Source: Pallidibacillus pasinlerensis
GTDB taxonomy: Bacteria > Bacillota > Bacilli > Bacillales > Caldibacillaceae
NCBI RefSeq assembly: GCF_009996845.1
Contig: NZ_JAACYS010000001.1
Span: 47,567-111,566 of the forward strand
DNA: 64,000 nt
Direction: 5' to 3'
Shown here: positions 62,460 through 64,000 of the stretch, in pieces
Layout: every line of letters begins with the position of its first letter
How positions within the stretch are numbered: the stretch's first letter is position 1
Position numbers and translations under genes: made by a program
Notes under the pieces: model-generated
Database searches by the model: none
Told to the model about the DNA's origin: nothing
The model's input: only the letters and a program-made list of their open reading frames with translations

Positions 62460-63716
62460 ATGAGTATTTTTTCGTTAACTTCTTTGTCTCAGACGACGCA
62501 ATCAACAAAAATGACTAGTACGAAATTACAATTTCATAAGGGCCAAATTATTTCAGGTAAAGTACTTTTTATAGATTCACAAAATAATGCTCTAGTACAA
62601 GTACAAAATCAAGAATTACTAGCTAAATTAGAAGTGCCGATTGATACAGCTCGAAACTATTTTTTTCAAGTTCAAGGAACAGAAGATAAAGTCATCTTAA
62701 AGGTACTGGAAAATGTAACGAATATCGATTCATTACTAAACGTATTACAAGTACCGAATAATAAAAAAATGAATCACTTTATGCAAAGCATGTTAAATAG
62801 TCAATTACCTATTAATAAAGAAATTGTTCAAAAAGCAACGAATTGGATTCAGTTAACAAATGATCCTCAAAAAGTCATTCAAACGATGAAACAAATCCAT
62901 TCAGCAAATTTACCATTTTCAAATGAAGTTTTTCAAAGTTTATTTCATTTTCATCACGGTTCGTCTTTGACGAACCTACTTAATCAATTCCAGCAACAAT
63001 TAAAAAGTCATCCCGATATCGAACTTAATCAACAACTCCAACTGTTGATGGGAAATTCCACTATAAATGATGCTATACAGACGGTTAATTGGAAAAATGG
63101 TGAAAGTGTTCAAAAGGTATTACAATCTATTATGAATGCCATCGGGTTTAATGCAGAGGCGCAATTAGCAACTGGGAAACTTCCCGTTGAATTACCTTTA
63201 AAATTGCAATTAATGAATCTTTTGCAAGCAAATCCGCAATTACCGAGTAGTTTAAAGTCGATTGCTGAACAACTAATTTTTAAAATAACTGGGAGTCAAT
63301 TACAAACGGTGAATCAAGACTCCTTTTTTCAATGTACTATTGCCATCCCGATTCCATTACCAGAAGAAATGATTGATGCCCAATTTCAATTTCGTGGTAA
63401 AAAAGATAAAAATGGACAGTTAGATAAAGATTTTTGTCAAATCGTTTTCGATTTAGCAATGCCTAATATAGGCAAGTTAATAACCTTCATGAACGTACAA
63501 AATCGAATTATTACATTAAATATAAAAAGTAATTACGCAGGTTTAGAGGAGATTAGTAAAGATTTAATTTCTTCATTAAAAAATGTCTTAGAAAAAAATG
63601 ACTATGTACTAAGTACAGTAAAATTTGAAAAATTAACTAGTGATTCTATGAAAAAAGATATGAATAAAACTCTTCCCACTTATAATATGATTGGAAATTT
63701 GGATGTGAAAATATGA
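62460..63716 (+). CDS. ylqG: YlqG, FliK-like protein of unknown function
   Basis: This 418-residue protein matches Bacillus YlqG by position. It is rich in Gln, Asn and Leu over about 100-270 and has no membrane segment. The last 120 residues (about 290-405: CTIAIPIPLPEEM, PNIGKLITFMNVQNRIITLN, ISKDLISSLKNVLEKNDYVL) look like the C-terminal domain of the flagellar hook-length protein FliK. Its neighbour ylqH resembles part of FlhB, the natural partner of FliK, which supports the reading. AGGATGA precedes ATG 62460. No other flagellar gene is in the window. Function is inferred only. Confidence 0.7.
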   Translation: MSIFSLTSLSQTTQSTKMTSTKLQFHKGQIISGKVLFIDSQNNALVQVQNQELLAKLEVPIDTARNYFFQVQGTEDKVILKVLENVTNIDSLLNVLQVPNNKKMNHFMQSMLNSQLPINKEIVQKATNWIQLTNDPQKVIQTMKQIHSANLPFSNEVFQSLFHFHHGSSLTNLLNQFQQQLKSHPDIELNQQLQLLMGNSTINDAIQTVNWKNGESVQKVLQSIMNAIGFNAEAQLATGKLPVELPLKLQLMNLLQANPQLPSSLKSIAEQLIFKITGSQLQTVNQDSFFQCTIAIPIPLPEEMIDAQFQFRGKKDKNGQLDKDFCQIVFDLAMPNIGKLITFMNVQNRIITLNIKSNYAGLEEISKDLISSLKNVLEKNDYVLSTVKFEKLTSDSMKKDMNKTLPTYNMIGNLDVKI

Positions 63717-63991
63717 CAAGCGAAAATAGGAAAGAAGCTGTCGCATTAACGTATACGGGTGAAGACAATGCTGCACCTGTTATTAAAGCGAAAGGCAAAG
63801 GAATGGTTGCTGAACAAATAATTCAACTTGCAAATGAACATAATGTGCCTATTTATGAAGATAAAGCGTTAGTAGAATTGTTAGGACAACTTGATTTAAA
63901 TGAAACTATACCAGAAGAATTATATAAAGCTGTTGCTGAAGTCCTTGCTTTTATTTATCGCTTAGATCGAAAGGAACAAGAAAATAATTGA
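63713..63991 (+). CDS. ylqH: YlqH, FlhB C-terminal-domain-like protein
   Basis: This 92-residue cytoplasmic protein resembles only the C-terminal cytoplasmic half of the flagellar export protein FlhB: EAVALTYTG, APVIKAKGKG, QLANEHNVPIYEDKALVELL, and IPEELYKAVAEVLAFIYRL. The membrane part and the NPTH self-cleavage site of FlhB are missing; the frame begins about where the cleaved C-terminal fragment of FlhB would. ATG 63713 overlaps the ylqG stop (ATGA). Nine bases remain to the window's end. Confidence 0.85.
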   Translation: MTSENRKEAVALTYTGEDNAAPVIKAKGKGMVAEQIIQLANEHNVPIYEDKALVELLGQLDLNETIPEELYKAVAEVLAFIYRLDRKEQENN

Positions 63992-64000
63992 AAAAATTAA

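Overview
The window is about 64 kb of core chromosome from a low-GC, endospore-forming Firmicute, most likely a member of the Bacillaceae or a close relative. Three things point there. The gene order follows the Bacillus subtilis sigE-to-ylqH segment almost gene for gene. Sporulation genes are present (the 3' end of sigE, sigG, ylyA and a 26-codon spoVM). The regulatory devices are Bacillus types: an Ile T-box, two PyrR attenuators, a FapR operator and an L19 leader. The species cannot be named from the sequence alone.

Layout. 1-1276: end of sigE, then sigG behind a sigma-F-like promoter. 1457-5111: ylmD-ylmE-sepF-ylmG-ylmH-divIVA cell-division cluster. 5129-8358: T-box-controlled ileS. 8434-10336: ylyA, lspA and the pseudouridine synthase gene ylyB. 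10369-19796: pyrimidine operon pyrR-pyrB-pyrC-pyrAB-pyrK-pyrD-pyrF-pyrE with two PyrR attenuators; the uracil permease gene pyrP and the small carbamoyl-phosphate synthetase gene pyrAA are absent from their usual places. 19821-20360: an intergenic array of about ten 52-bp tandem repeats. 20599-22308: rqcH on the minus strand. 22544-25216: a Ca2+-type P-ATPase. 25257-25896: a group IIC intron with no reverse-transcriptase gene, sitting directly after the ATPase terminator. 25946-28058: yicC-remA-gmk-rpoZ. 28338-34779: coaBC-priA-def-fmt-rsmB. 34866-40245: prpC-prkC-rsgA-rpe-thiN and spoVM. 40408-40596: rpmB on the minus strand. 40773-40902: a GC-rich dispersed repeat. 41119-45436: yloU-yloV and recG. 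45493-49175: FapR-controlled lipid operon fapR-plsX-fabD-fabG-acpP. 49478-56865: rnc-smc, ftsY, ylxM-ffh. 56897-56998: an inverted relative of the GC-rich repeat. 57161-59983: rpsP-khpA-ylqD-rimM-trmD-rplS. 60189-63991: a signal peptidase gene, rbgA, rnhB and the ylqG-ylqH pair.

Most of this is housekeeping: pyrimidine and fatty-acid synthesis, translation initiation and ribosome assembly, SRP targeting, chromosome condensation, and Ser/Thr phospho-signalling. The departures from the expected layout are in four places: the 52-bp array, the ORF-less intron, the pair of GC-rich repeats, and the gene losses in the pyr operon. The FliK-like/FlhB-like pair at the right end is the most under-explained coding unit. 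I saw no prophage, CRISPR array, toxin or defence island, and no wholly unrecognisable multi-gene system.
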